Part shown: piece after piece, positions 22,563-34,404 of the stretch
Position numbering within the stretch: the stretch's first letter is position 1
How the letters are laid out: every line of letters starts with the position of its first letter
NCBI GenBank assembly: GCA_009760855.2
Contig: WPIO01000173.1
Coordinates: 347,501-411,500 of the forward strand
Reading direction: 5' to 3'
Source: Cristatella mucedo
Taxonomy: Eukaryota; Bryozoa; Phylactolaemata; Cristatellidae
Length of the DNA stretch: 64,000 nucleotides
Notes under the pieces: generated by a model
The model's database searches: none
Told to the model about the DNA's origin: nothing
What the model saw: only the letters and a program-made list of their open reading frames with translations
Program-made: the position numbers and the translations under genes

Positions 22563-22925
22563 GCAGCGGTAATTCAGGCTACAATAGGAAGGGTAAAAGG
22601 TAGACTGGGCGGTTGTCGCTCAATTTCTCTTGGTCTAGTGTCGCTTTCTCGAGAAGTGACCTGATAACAGCTTTTTTGAAAGGTGCAGGGACATGACCCG
22701 AGGCTAATGACATATTAAAGATGTTATTTATGCATGGCAGCAGCAGATCAATGAAACGTAGGAGCAGGACAGTGGGAATAGGGTCCAAAGGACTTGTTGT
22801 CGTCTTCGGTTGGGGTTTGAACTTCAGGACGAGATCACTGCTGACCTGCCTAAATGTAGACATTGTGGTGCAACCACAAATCGTGGAACAGCATTGTAGG
22901 GGGATGTGGTCATCGCAGTAATGGA
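22563..22925 (-). mobile_element. LINE A fragment, pre-RT and RT start
   Basis: Minus-strand ORF remnant (22863-22579) with TSPLDPIPTVLLL, NMSLASG.VPAPFKKAV and a damaged NYRPV, corresponding to 10470-10760 of the long copy. Confidence 0.8.
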
Positions 22926-23429
22926 CCTGCTGATCTTGTCTATCTATTCCAGGTCCTTCGTAATCTCATTAGACGGCTTTTTGGGGTATTACCCTTGTTC
23001 TAGGGTCTCATAGCAAATCGGTTGTCTTCATTTTTCATCATGTAACCTCACGTCTGTCGACGGAATACGGTTCCAATTGAATTTGGCTCCTAGCTTACTA
23101 CTGAAATAGAGCTCCCATGTCCCTTATTGGACTATTGGAAACCAAAGGTCTACAAAATAAATCCAGTCTTAATAGGATATGCATGCTTATGTCTGCAGTT
23201 GCCTCCATCCAAGAAAAGATGATGCTTTGATATTTCAGCAGATGAGGGAATGAAAGGACAAGCCTACGTCTAAATATGGGTGCCAAGATATTTGTTGTTA
23301 ATGTATAGGTCGTGCTCACAGGAAGATAGTCATGCTAACTGCCACGGTCTGTGGTACCCGTTCGTCTTCCACGATAAGTTAATCTCCATTACAGAATCGA
23401 CTACATCGTTCAGACTAATATCGCTTTCG
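22926..23429. other. Unassigned spacer
   Basis: No recognisable gene or repeat. Confidence 0.3.
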
Positions 23430-23990
23430 TGCATCAAGCTACCAGTTAAGCAACGGATCGACTTCAAAGTTTCGTTGCTCACTTCATTTTTCAGCTCTAG
23501 CCTATCTCTCAGATCTACTTCCCAACCAGGTCAAGCATTGTACAACCCAATTTTCAGAATCCAACAGTTTACCGATACCTCATACAAACCCCAAATCCTA
23601 TGTATACCGTGCATTTATTTTGTCTTCTCCTAAAGCGTGGTACTCACTCCCGACTTGCGTCACAACATCCCTGACTTTAACACATTTAGAAATAACTTAA
23701 AAACGCACTTAATTATTACTGCATTTAGAGGAACGCCGTGATTCGATCTTCATGTGCTTATGCTTGCTGAAACTGTGCATGTTGGGACTAACCACGATTG
23801 CACGCTGACCGTTATCATGCCACCCCTAACCATGTAATTTATGTTGTTTATCAAGCATGATATTATTCAATATTCAATAGCATACATTTCATACATACAT
23901 TTCCTTTTGCAGAAAAGGGAATATCCGAGAAAGAAACTGAGTTCTCCGAAAGGCGCTTTATGAAGTGCATTATTAATAGTGTTGTTATAT
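23430..23990 (+). mobile_element. Old LINE A 3' fragment
   Basis: It starts at CTACCAGTTAAGCAACGGAT (ORF2 C-terminus) and follows the family through AAAGCGTGGTACTCACTCCC to a decayed hairpin near 23925-23965. Confidence 0.65.
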
Positions 23991-24174
23991 TAAGAATAAA
24001 TGAATTTTCGTCAAATCACATTCATCTACGTACTTTATCTAAAGAACTCATCTAAGCACTGAAGTGACTCATTTATATAAGGTTTTTTTAACAATGACAT
24101 CGATAGAATCAGGGAGAGTAACGTTTCTGTGGATGGTGCTTTGCAAGACTGCCCAAGACACCGATAAATAAATA

Positions 24175-24365
24175 AACAAATGCTAGCTAATTTAAGAACC
24201 TCTTTTGTATAGCAGTAGGAGAGCCTTTACGGCTATCACCACCACTTGCAGCTGCGATAAAGTATTGTTTAAATTTCAAAGAATTTGAGCCCATGACCTC
24301 AGGAGTGAAGCCGCAAAAAGATATCGCCTAACCGAGTGTGCCATCACGGCTCACCAATCGGATAG
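24175..24365 (-). mobile_element. SINE A, degenerate
   Basis: The reverse complement has the tRNA-like head GGTGAGCCGTGATGGCACAC and the decayed box B ATGGGCTCAAATTC, GATAGCCGTAAAGGCTC, then tail ATACAAAAGAGGTTCTTAAATTAGCTAGC and TTTATTTATT. Confidence 0.65.
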
Positions 24366-24424
24366 GTATCGTATCTAATTGACAGACCTTGATCAGCCAG
24401 ATAACTGATGAGACAATCAACAAT

Positions 24425-24610
24425 AACAATGTAAACACACTTGATGAAGCGTTTTCAGAGTACTCAATCTCTTTGTTGGGACGTCACGCTTGCTCTAAAG
24501 TAAGTCCTAGCGAATGCTTAGTGGTAGTATGCTAAAGAAAGAATAAAAATATTATGGTTAGAGGTGACATGCAAAGGGTAATCGAGTGTAATCACGTAAA
24601 TATCAAGTCA
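24425..24610 (-). mobile_element. Old LINE A 3' end
   Basis: Hairpin remnant (AAGCGTTTTCAGAGTACTCAATCTC on the plus strand) and 3' UTR up to CAAGTCACAGGGAC, strongly diverged. Confidence 0.5.
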
Positions 24611-25179
24611 CAGGGACTCGATATTTTTGAGATATTCTGCTGGTTCGGGCTCCTTCGTCTATTTGGGCCGTTCCCTCATGGAGAAGCAAGTTGCCTAAGT
24701 GTGGAGACGTGTTGATTACGCAAGATTGCTTGGAGTAGTGCATGAGGTATTCCTGCAGCAAGGTGGAAGCAGAGCCCTCGTTCACCAGTCAGGGTCTACG
24801 CTTCGGTTAGGGCACCTCGTCTAATTCGCATCATTTCCCACAGCAGACTTAGGTAGCCTAAGTGCAAGGGACGTATTCTCTCCGAAAGAGTGGCTGTGCT
24901 GTTGAAAGCATGCGAGGGTTTCGGAGATTAAACTGAGCTAGAAGCACAGCAATTTTGTGGGCTTGCGAGTAAAGCTCAGTAAAAGCCCCAATTTGTGTGT
25001 CTCACTCGCCAATTCACGCCACGGACTCAAGACCTCCTTTAGTAACGGTAAGTAGGTCGGAGCCAGAAATTCACGTTTCGTGGCGGCCAGCTTGTTGTGT
25101 GTAGAAGCACACCTAACAGTATTAGGCACTAAGTTACGCAGCTAGGTAAGCTGCAGGTTAAGCCTACTCCGCCGAGCCT
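24611..25179. other. Unassigned spacer
   Basis: Several short open frames on the minus strand without family signatures. I see no supportable gene. Confidence 0.3.
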
Positions 25180-25392
25180 TCAACGTTACTCTGTGCATGC
25201 TGCCACTGACCACACTTGCATGCTGACCCTGTGCATGTAACCAATAACCATGTTATTCATGATGTTTATCAAGCATGATATTACCTACCATTCAATCGCG
25301 TTTACCTTTGCAGCAACTGTAAAACACCTAGAAAGAGATTGAGTTCTCTGAGGGCGCTTTATCAATTGCATTATTGTTATTAATATTATTAT
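25180..25392 (+). mobile_element. LINE A 3' end
   Basis: 3' UTR (GTGCATGCTGCCACTGACCA) to hairpin (AGAGATTGAGTTCTCTGAGG) and ATT repeats. Confidence 0.8.
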
Positions 25393-25394
25393 TG

Positions 25395-25512
25395 TTACCG
25401 AAAGCCGCTTAGGTTTCGAGTGCACTATACATAACTTTCCCATGTAACACCCACATAGCCCAATAGTCTTTATGGCTTTGTGGAGTTACAGCCAGAGGTA
25501 CATTCAATTACG
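25395..25512 (+). mobile_element. LINE B 3' end
   Basis: Begins within ACCGAAAGCCGCTTAGG and ends at GTGGAGTTACAGCCAGAGG TACATTCAATTAC. It directly follows the ATT tail of the LINE A fragment, a common integration point for these elements. Confidence 0.75.
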
Positions 25513-26290
25513 GTCGCGAACTAGAACTTGATTGAAGGATTGGAGGAATTACAGGGTGGCTTACCTCCACAGGTTTTCTGCCTCATCCGAGTGAGATGCC
25601 TTCTGTACGACGGAAACAGGAATGGCACGATCACTACGACTTTAGTCATCGTGTGTTCAATCCGAGCCCTCCCTCTCCACACTGCTGTGCTGCTGTGCGG
25701 CTGCGATAGCCTTGCTCTGCTCCAATGCTTGATTAAATTGCACTTGCGACCATTGGCCTGCTCAGTCTGTCGCAGCGTCCTGCTCACTGCGACAGCACTC
25801 GGCCTTCATGCAGGTGACATCGGAACACGCAGTTGGACAGAGCCAGCGAGTGCAGCCTTTGGAGCGCATCGGAGCAGCGCCATCTGGCGATGCAGACCCT
25901 AAGCCGATGCGAGCTCCGGCCGAACGAGAGCACTGGCCTGCTATAGCAAGCTCGTAGGTGCCGAGCGAACGCACAGGCAGACGCTGGCCGAAATCAAAAG
26001 CTTGTGCTTGCGGTCATGCAAGTGAGGCCCGACTTCTATCCGTACGAAAGCGGGATCCAACTGAGCACCTGCATGGCGGAGAAGGAGCGAACGCACGAGC
26101 ACCTGCTCTTATCACTCAGCCCGAATCGTCGGGTAATCGCCAGTATGGCGGCTGCTGCTGCTGCCTCCATCGACGCCTACTTCCGGTGGCTTCCCCTTCT
26201 GAAGTTGAGGCGGCATGGGCTAATGTGCAATCACTGTTAGAAAGGCCGGCGAATCACATTGGCAAGAGTGGTAAACGGTGAAGAGAAGTT
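25513..26290. other. Unassigned, GC-richer, several open frames
   Basis: Open frames exist on both strands (for example 25528-25902 plus and 25958-26281 plus), but none shows a known domain, and competing frames of similar length overlap. A plus-strand ATGGCGGCTGCTGC at 26143 starts an Ala-rich frame (MAAAAAASIDAYF) that soon loses coding character. It could be a fragment of a mobile-element protein. Confidence 0.25.
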
Positions 26291-26569
26291 GACTGAGCAC
26301 AGATCCCTGAGTTAGCAGGAAATTCAGTTGTTACCTTGATTGAATTCTTCTTTTCACATCACTACTTTAAAGTCTCCCACTGAGATAGGACCTAAGCAGT
26401 TGTAGTGCAGTAGCATTACAAGTTAACTACATGGTTTGAAACTTATAGAAAACTAGCTAGATTAACTAAGCTACAGTTTTTGAGACAGCATAGAAAATGC
26501 AAGAACTTACAGATTATTGACGGGATCTGAGGACTATCGTAGTTCATAGAAATCTATCCTAGATAAGCC

Positions 26570-27085
26570 TAAGTCTAGCTTCAAGAAAATCTGTTGAATC
26601 ACGCATGCAGGTTCCAGAACTGCTTAGGTATACCATTAATTATCGTCTTAACCACTGCGACATTGGCTCCTTACTTTGTGATCATTGAGGAATCCAGCAG
26701 ATCGCTTCTCTCGCTTCTTTGCCGCTGGATATGGAAAAGGTCAGAGCAGTCTGCCCCTGAGGTTGCAGCATTACTCCTTGACTCGTGTCGCTCAATTCAT
26801 TCTCTAGGAGCTCTTCTCTTTCAATTTCATGTCTTTATTCAAGTTCAATGTTTACACTTAGTGAAGCCACGATATCTCATCGTAACATGCATTCCACTAA
26901 CCACATTTGCATGCTGACCCTGTGCATGTCACCCCTAACCATATTATTCATTTCGTTTGTTTTTTCAAGCATGATTTTACTTACCATTCAATTGCATTTC
27001 ACTTTACAGCAAATGTAAAGCGCCTAGAGAGAGATTAAGTTCTCTGAGGGCGCTTTATCAAGTGAATTATTATTATTATTAGTTA
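26570..27085 (+). mobile_element. LINE A, internally deleted and decayed
   Basis: 26570-26760 matches the pre-RT linker of LINE A (compare 10235-10420: CTAGCTTC, GTTGAATCAC, AGCTCCTTAC, GATCGCTTCTCTCG). After about 120 bp of other sequence, 26890-27085 is the 3' UTR, hairpin and ATT tail. The RT is missing. Confidence 0.65.
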
Positions 27086-27159
27086 TTATATTCCCCATTC
27101 AAAGGATACTACTAGCCTCGTGGACCCTATAACCACGTATAAAGTCTAAGAGACAATTA

Positions 27160-27645
27160 AGGCATAGCACTGTCGGAGAGCTCGATCTCTTTCAAGGACT
27201 TTTGCAACTGCTGCAAATGAAACACGATCAAGTGGTTATTTGCAGCATGTTGAATACACAACAAGACCAATAAAGTTAGCGGTGACATGCACAGGGTCAG
27301 CACGCTAGTATGCTTAGTATGGTTAGTGGCCGCATGGAACAGTGTCAGCATGCACAAACACGAAAAAAACGAATCGCCGGGATCCTCTAAATGCCGTCCT
27401 AAATAGGTGTGATTTTAAAGTCATTTTAAACGTGGTCAAGTCATGGGATTTTGTGAAACAAGTCGGGAGTGAGTTCCAGTCTTTGGGAGCATACGAATTG
27501 AATGCACGGTCTCCAAATGGTATGAAATGATTATGACAGATGAGTAAACTATTAGATTCCGAAAAACTGTTGGTACTATGTCGTGCATCCTGCGGAAGTA
27601 GATCAGATAGGTAGGCTGAAGCCAAAGAGCGAAGGACTGAAAAAT
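27160..27645 (-). mobile_element. LINE A 3' part
   Basis: The minus strand encodes ASAYLSDLLPQDARH, FGDRAFNSYAPKDWNSLP, then the 3' UTR and the hairpin at 27170-27215. Confidence 0.75.
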
Positions 27646-28284
27646 GCGGGCCTTGCGGGTCAGCCTTAGAACTTTGATTATTTTATACGGTGATCAACTA
27701 GCAGCTATCCTAGGCCTTTTCGCAGAGGAGACACACAGTCAAACTTCTGGGACTTAAAGGTTAGCCTTGCAGTTATATTCATGGCCAGCTGCAATGGCCT
27801 AGTTGTTTTCTTTGGTAGCATAGCAAATGGGAATTACAATAATCAAGCCGAGACAGAACTAAAGATATGTTACTTACATAATTGCAACAGAAGCTGTATA
27901 TAAATAAAAAAAATTAGCAAACATGGATTGTCCTAGAAACTAGATTCCGCGGTTTGAAAACAGGCTAAGACAATACCATTAACTTCATACGTCTAACTCA
28001 TAAAACCGTTCTGAGATAATAGATTAAAGCCGCAGTTTCATTACCTTCGAAATGGAACTTGCAGTTGTGTCACAGTTTGATTAATCATATCTGCCATATA
28101 TGCTATGAGAGGCCTTAGCATGATGAAAAAGAAAATTCTATTCGATCTACAACATAAATTGTACGCTATGTTATCTGTTATTTGAAATAGAAATCGTGGT
28201 TTCTCTCAGTGAAAACAGTTTTAAATCTATTTATTTTGTATAGGGCCACAAGCACTTACCGCTGGTGAAAATTTCTGCAGCTAG
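27646..28284. other. Unassigned AT-rich spacer
   Basis: No gene, repeat or RNA structure recognised. Confidence 0.3.
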
Positions 28285-28915
28285 CCGTAAAAGTCGTGTG
28301 CTTTGCAGTTGCCACATTACACCACTCCTCGCCGACCTGTACTGGCTACCAGTGAAGCAAAGCAACGACTTCAAGGCGACGTAACGTCGCTCACTTTTTG
28401 GTCCCTTTATTACTTGGCCCTTGCTACCTACTTATCTGATATACTCAACAGCCAGGTTATCGTGCCAAACATTTTGCCGGATTTAATTGTTTACCTATTA
28501 CCCTAAGGAATACCAAATCCTTTAGTGACCGAACCTTTAGTTTGTATGTTCCGAAAGCCTGGAACTCATTCCGACTTGCTTCACCACCTATCCTGACTTA
28601 TCCTCACCGACCCATCCTGAGTTGTCCACTTTTAAAAAGAATCTAAAGCTCATCTATTGACCGCGGCCTTTAGTGAGCCCCTGTGATTCGCGCTAAGCGT
28701 GCTTATGTGTGCTGACAATGTGCATGATGCCACTAAGAAGACTGGCAAGCAGACCTTGTGCATATCACCACTAACCGTGTTATTCTTGACAGCTATTGTG
28801 CAGGCTACCACAAACCATTTGATCATGCTTCTTTTGCAGCAAATGTGAAGTGAATAGAAATATTTTTATTCTCTGAGGGTCTCACATCAAATTTATTATC
28901 ACCATTATCGTTCTT
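28285..28915 (+). mobile_element. Old LINE A 3' part
   Basis: From TTGCCACATTACACCACTCCTCGCC (compare 11723) through CCGAAAGCCTGGAACTCATTCC to GCAAATGTGAAGTG and TATTCTCTGAGGGT. Heavily diverged. Confidence 0.65.
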
Positions 28916-29334
28916 ATATGTCATTTGGAATCTGCATGCAATCTGTGTCCCTGTTGCGTAGTGACACTTTACTCGATGACCAGATCCACTCTGCTATTAA
29001 TTTTTTCTACTTTCTGCTACATATAATGGTAGAACTTGGATTCGTGTAAGCGAGCAAAATCCCATCTAATTCATCCATACATTGGTAAAACCCAGTCTTA
29101 ATAAGTGCAACTCATTAATTGCTTATCAACTAGTCAGTACAGTCAGGCGTTTGCATATGGGGTAAATTTCTGTTTCTTTGTCGGAAGAGCGGTATTTGTT
29201 GTACAATACCGTGCTACCGTTGCAAGGACCGTAAAGTCTCATGAAAGAGATACATTTGTGAGTTTGAGTATTGATTTCACCGCAGATTTATTGTCATCAA
29301 CATTTTTATTGTCGATATTGTTATTCCGCCACTT
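28916..29334. other. Unassigned spacer
   Basis: A 77-codon open frame (29105-29338) has no recognisable features. Nothing else is seen. Confidence 0.3.
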
Positions 29335-29880
29335 TTAGCTGATCTGCACTGGCTAAATGTCATCAATCTCGTTCACTTCAAGGCTTTGTCAAGTACTTTT
29401 AGATCCTTTCCCTTTATTTTTATCTTAATCCTACCTATCAAATGTATTTCCCGTCAGGCATAGCACCATTGGCTATTCGAAATTAATCGCTTACTTAAAT
29501 GTCGTAAACGAACTCAAATCTTTTTGTTACGATGCCATTAGTACTCATCCTCTCGAAGCCCGTAACTCACTTCCAACAGGCTTTCCGTCGATCCCTTACC
29601 TGTGCGCATATAAAAAGAGTCTAAAAATGCATCTAAATATCGCAATGTTTAATGGGCTCGAATGATTATTCCTGTGTATTTATGCCTCCTAAAATATGCA
29701 CTATTTCACTAACCACACTTGAAGGTTTACCCGGTGCAATTCAACCTAACCATGTTATGCTTGTTGTCCTTTAGCATGCTACCACTAACCATGCGACCAT
29801 GCTTTCTTTCCAGCAAATATGAAGTGCCTAATAAAAAAATTAAGCTCCCTGTGGGTGCTGTGTCAAGTGAATTATTCTTT
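29335..29880 (+). mobile_element. Very old LINE A 3' part
   Basis: GATCTGCACTGGCTAAATG, CGAAGCCCGTAACTCACTTCC and a decayed hairpin at 29821-29865 mark it. Its 3' end coincides with the left limit of duplication block C. Confidence 0.5.
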
Positions 29881-30092
29881 TTGATTGGTAGGATCTACAG
29901 TAGTCCTCGTATGCCTCTCAGTGGAAGAGTCAGTCCCGACCATTTATTTACTTTTGTAAAGCTTGCTTTGGCTTAGTAGACCTAGCTAGTTTAATTTCTG
30001 TCGTAAACCATAGCCTGTCTGGGTGATGGCACGCAGTGTGCCTATTCAGAGTGGCAAACCTGTAGAGCATGCCTGCTATTGGGATGTGAAAG

Positions 30093-30285
30093 CAAGCCAC
30101 AATGGCTCACTAGGTAAGGCGGTTGCATTTCACGACCTCGGCCCCCAAGGTCGTGGGTTCGAATCCTGTGGTGAGCGATCCTTTATCGATACTGCAAGCA
30201 GTCGCGATAGCCATAAAGGCTCTTCTGTCAGAATGCAAATAAGACTTTTAAATCAGCTAGTACTTATTTATTTATTTAGTTTAAC
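30093..30285 (+). mobile_element. SINE A, best-preserved plus-strand copy
   Basis: Head with box A TAGGTAAGGCGG (about 30110) and box B GGTTCGAATCC (30157-30167), the central GATCCTTTATCG...GCGATAGCC..AAAGGCTC region, and tail AGACTTTTAAATCAGCTAG with TTATTTATTTATTTAG. Absent from block D, so inserted after that duplication. Box A and B together form an internal RNA polymerase III promoter. Confidence 0.85.
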
Positions 30286-30364
30286 CAATAAGTACTGTCA
30301 GGTTGGATGGTGGATTTAAGAGGCCGAGGCATAGTAAAGTTTGACGCATGGCCATCTTCGACGT

Positions 30365-30770
30365 CAACGTTCGAACCTCAAATCCATTGGAGACCGTGCA
30401 TTTAGCTCGAATGCTCCCAAAGCCTGGAACTCCTTCCCGACTTGCATCAGAATATCTCCTGACTTGACCACATTTAAAAGAACTTAAAAACTCGCCCGTT
30501 TAAGAGAGCATTTAGTGAGTATCTCTGATTGGGCCTTGACGCTCATATGTGTGCTGACACTGTGCATGCTGCCACTAACCACATGTGCATGCTGACCCTG
30601 TGCATGTCACCCTAACCATTTTATTCATTTTGTTTATCAAGCATGACTTTACTTACCATTTAATTGCATTTACCTTTGCAGCAAATGTAAAGCACCTAGA
30701 AACTGATTAAGTTCTCTGAGGGCACTTTATCAAGTGCGTTATTATTATTTTTATTATTAACGTTCTTGAG
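30365..30770 (+). mobile_element. LINE A 3' part, block C only
   Basis: ORF2 end (CTCAAATCC.TTGGAGACCGTGC) through 3' UTR, hairpin (30685-30735) and ATT repeats. Missing from block D, hence a recent insertion. Confidence 0.8.
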
Positions 30771-30779
30771 GCTTTTTTA

Positions 30780-31075
30780 TTCATATATATTTTTATATGC
30801 AGAAGAGATTTTCACAAGGTAAAGGCAGCCTGAGATCTGCATGCGGTCAGGTAAGCAACGTTGGTAATAATTGGTCATAGTACAACGTTGGTAATAATTG
30901 GTCATGGTAGCCTGTACTTGTAGTAGACATTGGTCAAGTGTGTGACTCTTGAAGGGAGTTGGCCAATTCATGTGAGCCACAAAAGACAAAGGGTCAGTCA
31001 GTGCACAAAATTCTGTGTTCAACGGGTCAGATAATGTTATAAAATTGAACGTACAAGTGGCCCACATTGAGAAAA
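30780..31075 (-). mobile_element. LINE A endonuclease fragment, shared with block D
   Basis: The minus strand encodes a decayed endonuclease C-terminal part (ALTDPLSFVAHMNWPTPFK, HTLDQ). The homologous fragment is at 39000-39290, so it predates the C/D duplication. It lies about 580 bp upstream of the start codon of the propeller gene. Confidence 0.75.
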
Positions 31076-31439
31076 TCTAGCACTGCGTTTTCTGCTTACC
31101 TTTAGCTCCGGGCTTCAGCTAAGCAGTGGGTATTATTATTAAGTTGCGGAGGTTTGCAGTCGTAATCTTTTACACCTAATTGCCGGTGGTTGAACTAGCA
31201 AGCAATACTCTCCTGTAAGGCTCTCCTGCTGCTATATTAACGTGAGTTCTTAATTAGCCTACCTGTGGCATATAACCAATCATTTCGAAGTCTCTGTACT
31301 ATTCGTTCGAGAGTATTTGGTCCGAATGTTATTAAGCAATATCAATGTTTGTTTGGAATTTCGATCACCACTGCTCGCGTGGTTCTAAACCTACTAAATG
31401 TAAACGTAAATGCTGTTTGATTATTGGGTAGCACTGCCT

Positions 31440-31520
31440 AATTCGATGGCTTCCGGTTTGGCATCCGGAAACCGGAAGTAATGCGTCAAACGCCGAAAAA
31501 ATGCCGGAAGCAAATGTCGG
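31440..31520 (+). promoter_or_regulatory. Putative ETS-like promoter region of propeller gene C
   Basis: Repeated CCGGAA/TTCCGG cores (CTTCCGGTTTGG, CATCCGGAAACCGGAAGTAA, GCCGGAAGC) lie 130-210 bp upstream of the proposed ATG. ACCGGAAGT is the classic ETS-family site. The homologous stretch of block D keeps clustered TTCCGG. Inference from motif only. Confidence 0.35.
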
Positions 31521-31652
31521 AACGAGGCAGTCACTGAAGAAGGCAACCTGTAGCTGGCTGAGTCACCATTCACATTCTGTTGTGGAGTCATACTAGTACT
31601 AGAAAACTGTCACTGCTGCGGTATTTTGTATACGTGGACTTGAACGACGTTC

Positions 31653-32988
31653 ATGCTAAGGTAATGCTAGTTCCGTTTTGTACCTTGACTCGTACAACTT
31701 GTATGCGAATGAAACGTTTAAAATAGCATATGCTCAGGTATCTGTTGAAATGCACTTAGTCGCGATTAATCAATGTATATGACTCATACCTCAACTTTTT
31801 TACTTTCTGGTCCTGCATTGTTCTCTTGAACACGTCATGAAAATTTTATTTCATTCATTTGGCTAATAACCTACACATTAAAATACTCGTCAATAGTTAT
31901 GCTGTCTCCTTATATTTATAATAAAGAATTTTAAATATCTCTTAGCCGCTTCGAGACTATTATATTATGGTATTACTAATTGTGTAACCATGATTTTGTA
32001 TCTGTCGTTTTGCCCAGCGTCTCGCCGCTAGCAGATTCCTATCTGCTCAAACGACTTATTTTGTAGCTCAGCAAACTCCACTTTTCCCCTGTCGTTTGGC
32101 CCAGCCTCCGGCAGCTGGCAGTACCCTCACCGCTGCTGGGACGTGGCTGTCACAGATGAAGGCACTCTGCTAGTGGCTGCTCTCCAGCTCGGACTGAAGG
32201 AGTGCGACACGAGTGGGAAGGAGCTGCACTGCTGGAGGCCGATAAAACGGGAAGGAGGAGGCGACGAGTATGTGGACACAGTGGACGTTCTGGACGACGG
32301 TCGAGTGGCTGTTGGCTTGAGATATTCGCAGCTCGTCGTATTGCTTCGACGCAGCTCTGCCTGCTCTGAATGGCTGGAAGACAAGCGTGTCGCTGTGCTG
32401 CTCCAGTCACCACCGAGGCGACTGTCCGTTCACGGTGACCTCCTAGCTGTATCTGAGGATAGGTGGAACCGCGAAATTAACTGCCGGGTGCCTGGCCCTC
32501 AGCTGGTGCTCGTAAAACTGTGCTGTGGTATAGAGGTGAACCGATGTAAGCTGGAGTACGACATAGGCAGCGTTGCAGTAACGGCTCGACTTGTCGTCAC
32601 AGCCAGCAGCTGTGCAGTCAAGCTCAGCGACGGGAGAGAAAAGTATGTGGTGGACGGCTACAGTCACTCTGGCGACAGGCTCTGGCGACACGAGCCAAGT
32701 CACATGGTTGTGGATGTCTGCCTTCAGCCATTTGGACGTTTGCTCTACTTGGCTGTGTGTGGCAGCGTCGTGACGGCAATTAGAATCGATGACGGTCAGC
32801 AATTGAAGTACGTCTTAGCATGGGACAGATACAAAGGAGAGGGACTGTATGCTCTGTCGCTGGCTAAAGGAAAGCAGAGCGTCCTGGCGGTCATTAGCTT
32901 TGGTGAAAATAACATTCCATGTAAAGTGACCGTCTGCCCAGTCAGCAGAATGATAACGAGTAAGCTGACAACGAGTAGCACTGTTTGA
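31653..32988 (+). CDS. Stand-alone TRIM-type beta-propeller protein C
   Basis: The 309-aa model has a mini-exon 31653-31660 (ATG CTA AG), an intron 31661-32066 (GTAATG donor, ATTTTGTAG acceptor) and exon 2 at 32067-32988. The phase-2 join gives MLSSANSTF and then an unbroken frame. The protein is homologous along its length to exon 3 of the TRIM gene: FGPASGSWQ, TDEGTLLVAA, SGKELHCWRP, RVAVL..SP..LSVHGDLLAV, YSHSGDRLWRHE, GKQSVLAV. It looks like a six-bladed NHL/WD-like propeller without RING, B-box or coiled coil. Mini-exon, splice sites and frame are all kept in paralogue D. AATAAA occurs near 33119. A role as a decoy or partner of TRIM proteins is only a guess. Confidence 0.65.
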
Positions 32989-34404
32989 GTAGTCTGATAT
33001 AGTGTGCATATTGTATACAGTATTTAGTCTTGCTTGATTTATTTGCTACAGTCATGCACTTGCATTTTTAAGGATTCTAGTTCTATGTACAGTTGTGGGA
33101 CAGCTGGCTGCTGATATAAATAAATGGTTCAATGCGTGTTCATTATAAACTAGAGACCTGATGCAGTCAACAAGTAATTAAATGAACTCTTCCTCAGCAG
33201 CACGTGTTCTGTTTATTAGAGTTTCCCTAATGATTCTGCCTTGCTTCAAATACGTGAGTCATATATTGTCAATAAATATAATTTAGTGGCAGCATGCTTT
33301 CTTAATTAAATCAACACAAGCCGTTGGCCAGCTAGGTATTCTGTATCAGTGTGATATTCCTGGCTGAGACTAAATGCCCTACTTCGGCAATCAAAATAGT
33401 CTATAGTTTCAGTTCCATTTAAATTTCTACCACTTTAATTCTTCAGACTTGTTAGAAATCAGTCTTTCTGCCTTTTCTGTGCCATCTCGTTTCAGTAGTT
33501 AATAAAAATTGCCATTCCTTCGTCGCGTGCTAATGAGTTTTCTTACTGCCACGTGCAGTTCCACACGCATAACCGGTTCCTTTGCGGATTCCTATTTCGG
33601 CGTCAGTCTTTCTCTCTCGTTTCTCTACCTTTCTTCTCTGCCAGTAGTTGCAAGATGTCCCCCCTCACAAATTTTCTGCACGTGCGACCGAATCATGGTG
33701 CGTAAATGCAGCAACCATCGGTTGATACGATTGATGCAGAAGGCAAGCTATAAAGCTTCAATGACTTTCGTTGCAGACGGCGGCCTGCTGAAAAAGACTC
33801 GGGAAGCACGAGTCGCCGAACAATAAAATGTTCAGACATGTTTTAATAAATTGTATAATGCCCGGAGATTGTGTATAATGAGCTTGACTGACGAGCGTTG
33901 ACTGGAAGCAAGCACATTAATTATCATCAGTAAAATCACGGCCCACAAAGCAGTGCGGGATATAAATACATATCAGGTAATTACCTCTGACTTAGGAGCT
34001 GGCTATGGTATCAGGCATGAGCCTTATCAAAGTCGCTCTCTGGCAGACACGTCCTGCTCCTAGAGGTGAGAACCTGGGCCCTGGAAGAGAGCAGCTGTGA
34101 GCCTGTGACCAAGTCGGCTGAAAGTCGCTTGCTTTATCCGCCATATTGTGATAAAGATAATAGTAGCAGTCGCATTATTCTATACCGGCCTCCGATAACT
34201 AAATCTCTCGAGACACTTTGCACATGGTGGGAAGGGAGAATTATCGACCGGTCTAAGCCATAGCATGCTCAATGTATTCAAGAATGAGGTGATTATAAGC
34301 GAAATTCACAAGGTCATCATAAACAAACGCAGACAAGTATGATAATACTCGCTTCGCCTAGAACTACTACTTTGGTTTAATACTCATTCCTTTTACAAAT
34401 ATTT
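32989..34404 (+). other. 3' flank of propeller gene C (duplicated)
   Basis: Contains the likely 3' UTR (AATAAA near 33119) and non-coding sequence collinear with 41135-42345. A frame at 33509-33826 is open here but not conserved in block D, so I do not call it coding. Confidence 0.45.

Larger units (their letters stand above)
29816..34360 (+). repeat. Segmental duplication block C
   Basis: Collinear with block D (about 38636-42345). Shared landmarks are CTTAGTAGACCTAGCTAG (29973 and 38788), TCAGTCAGTGCACAAA (30990 and 39198), the propeller gene, and ACTAAATCTCT..CGAGACACTT (34200 and 42190). Extra sequence in C is mainly the SINE at 30093-30285 and the LINE A at 30365-30770. Confidence 0.8.

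Noticed and set aside
25528-26281. Possible unknown exon cluster in GC-richer DNA
   Set aside because: Competing frames on both strands, no recognised domain, no convincing splice sites. Left as unassigned.
30093-30170. tRNA gene with intact box A and box B
   Set aside because: The acceptor stem does not pair as in a tRNA, and the sequence continues into a repeated SINE body and tail found at five or more other sites.
33509-33826. 105-codon frame downstream of propeller gene C
   Set aside because: The homologous sequence in block D does not keep the frame, so it is not supported as protein coding.
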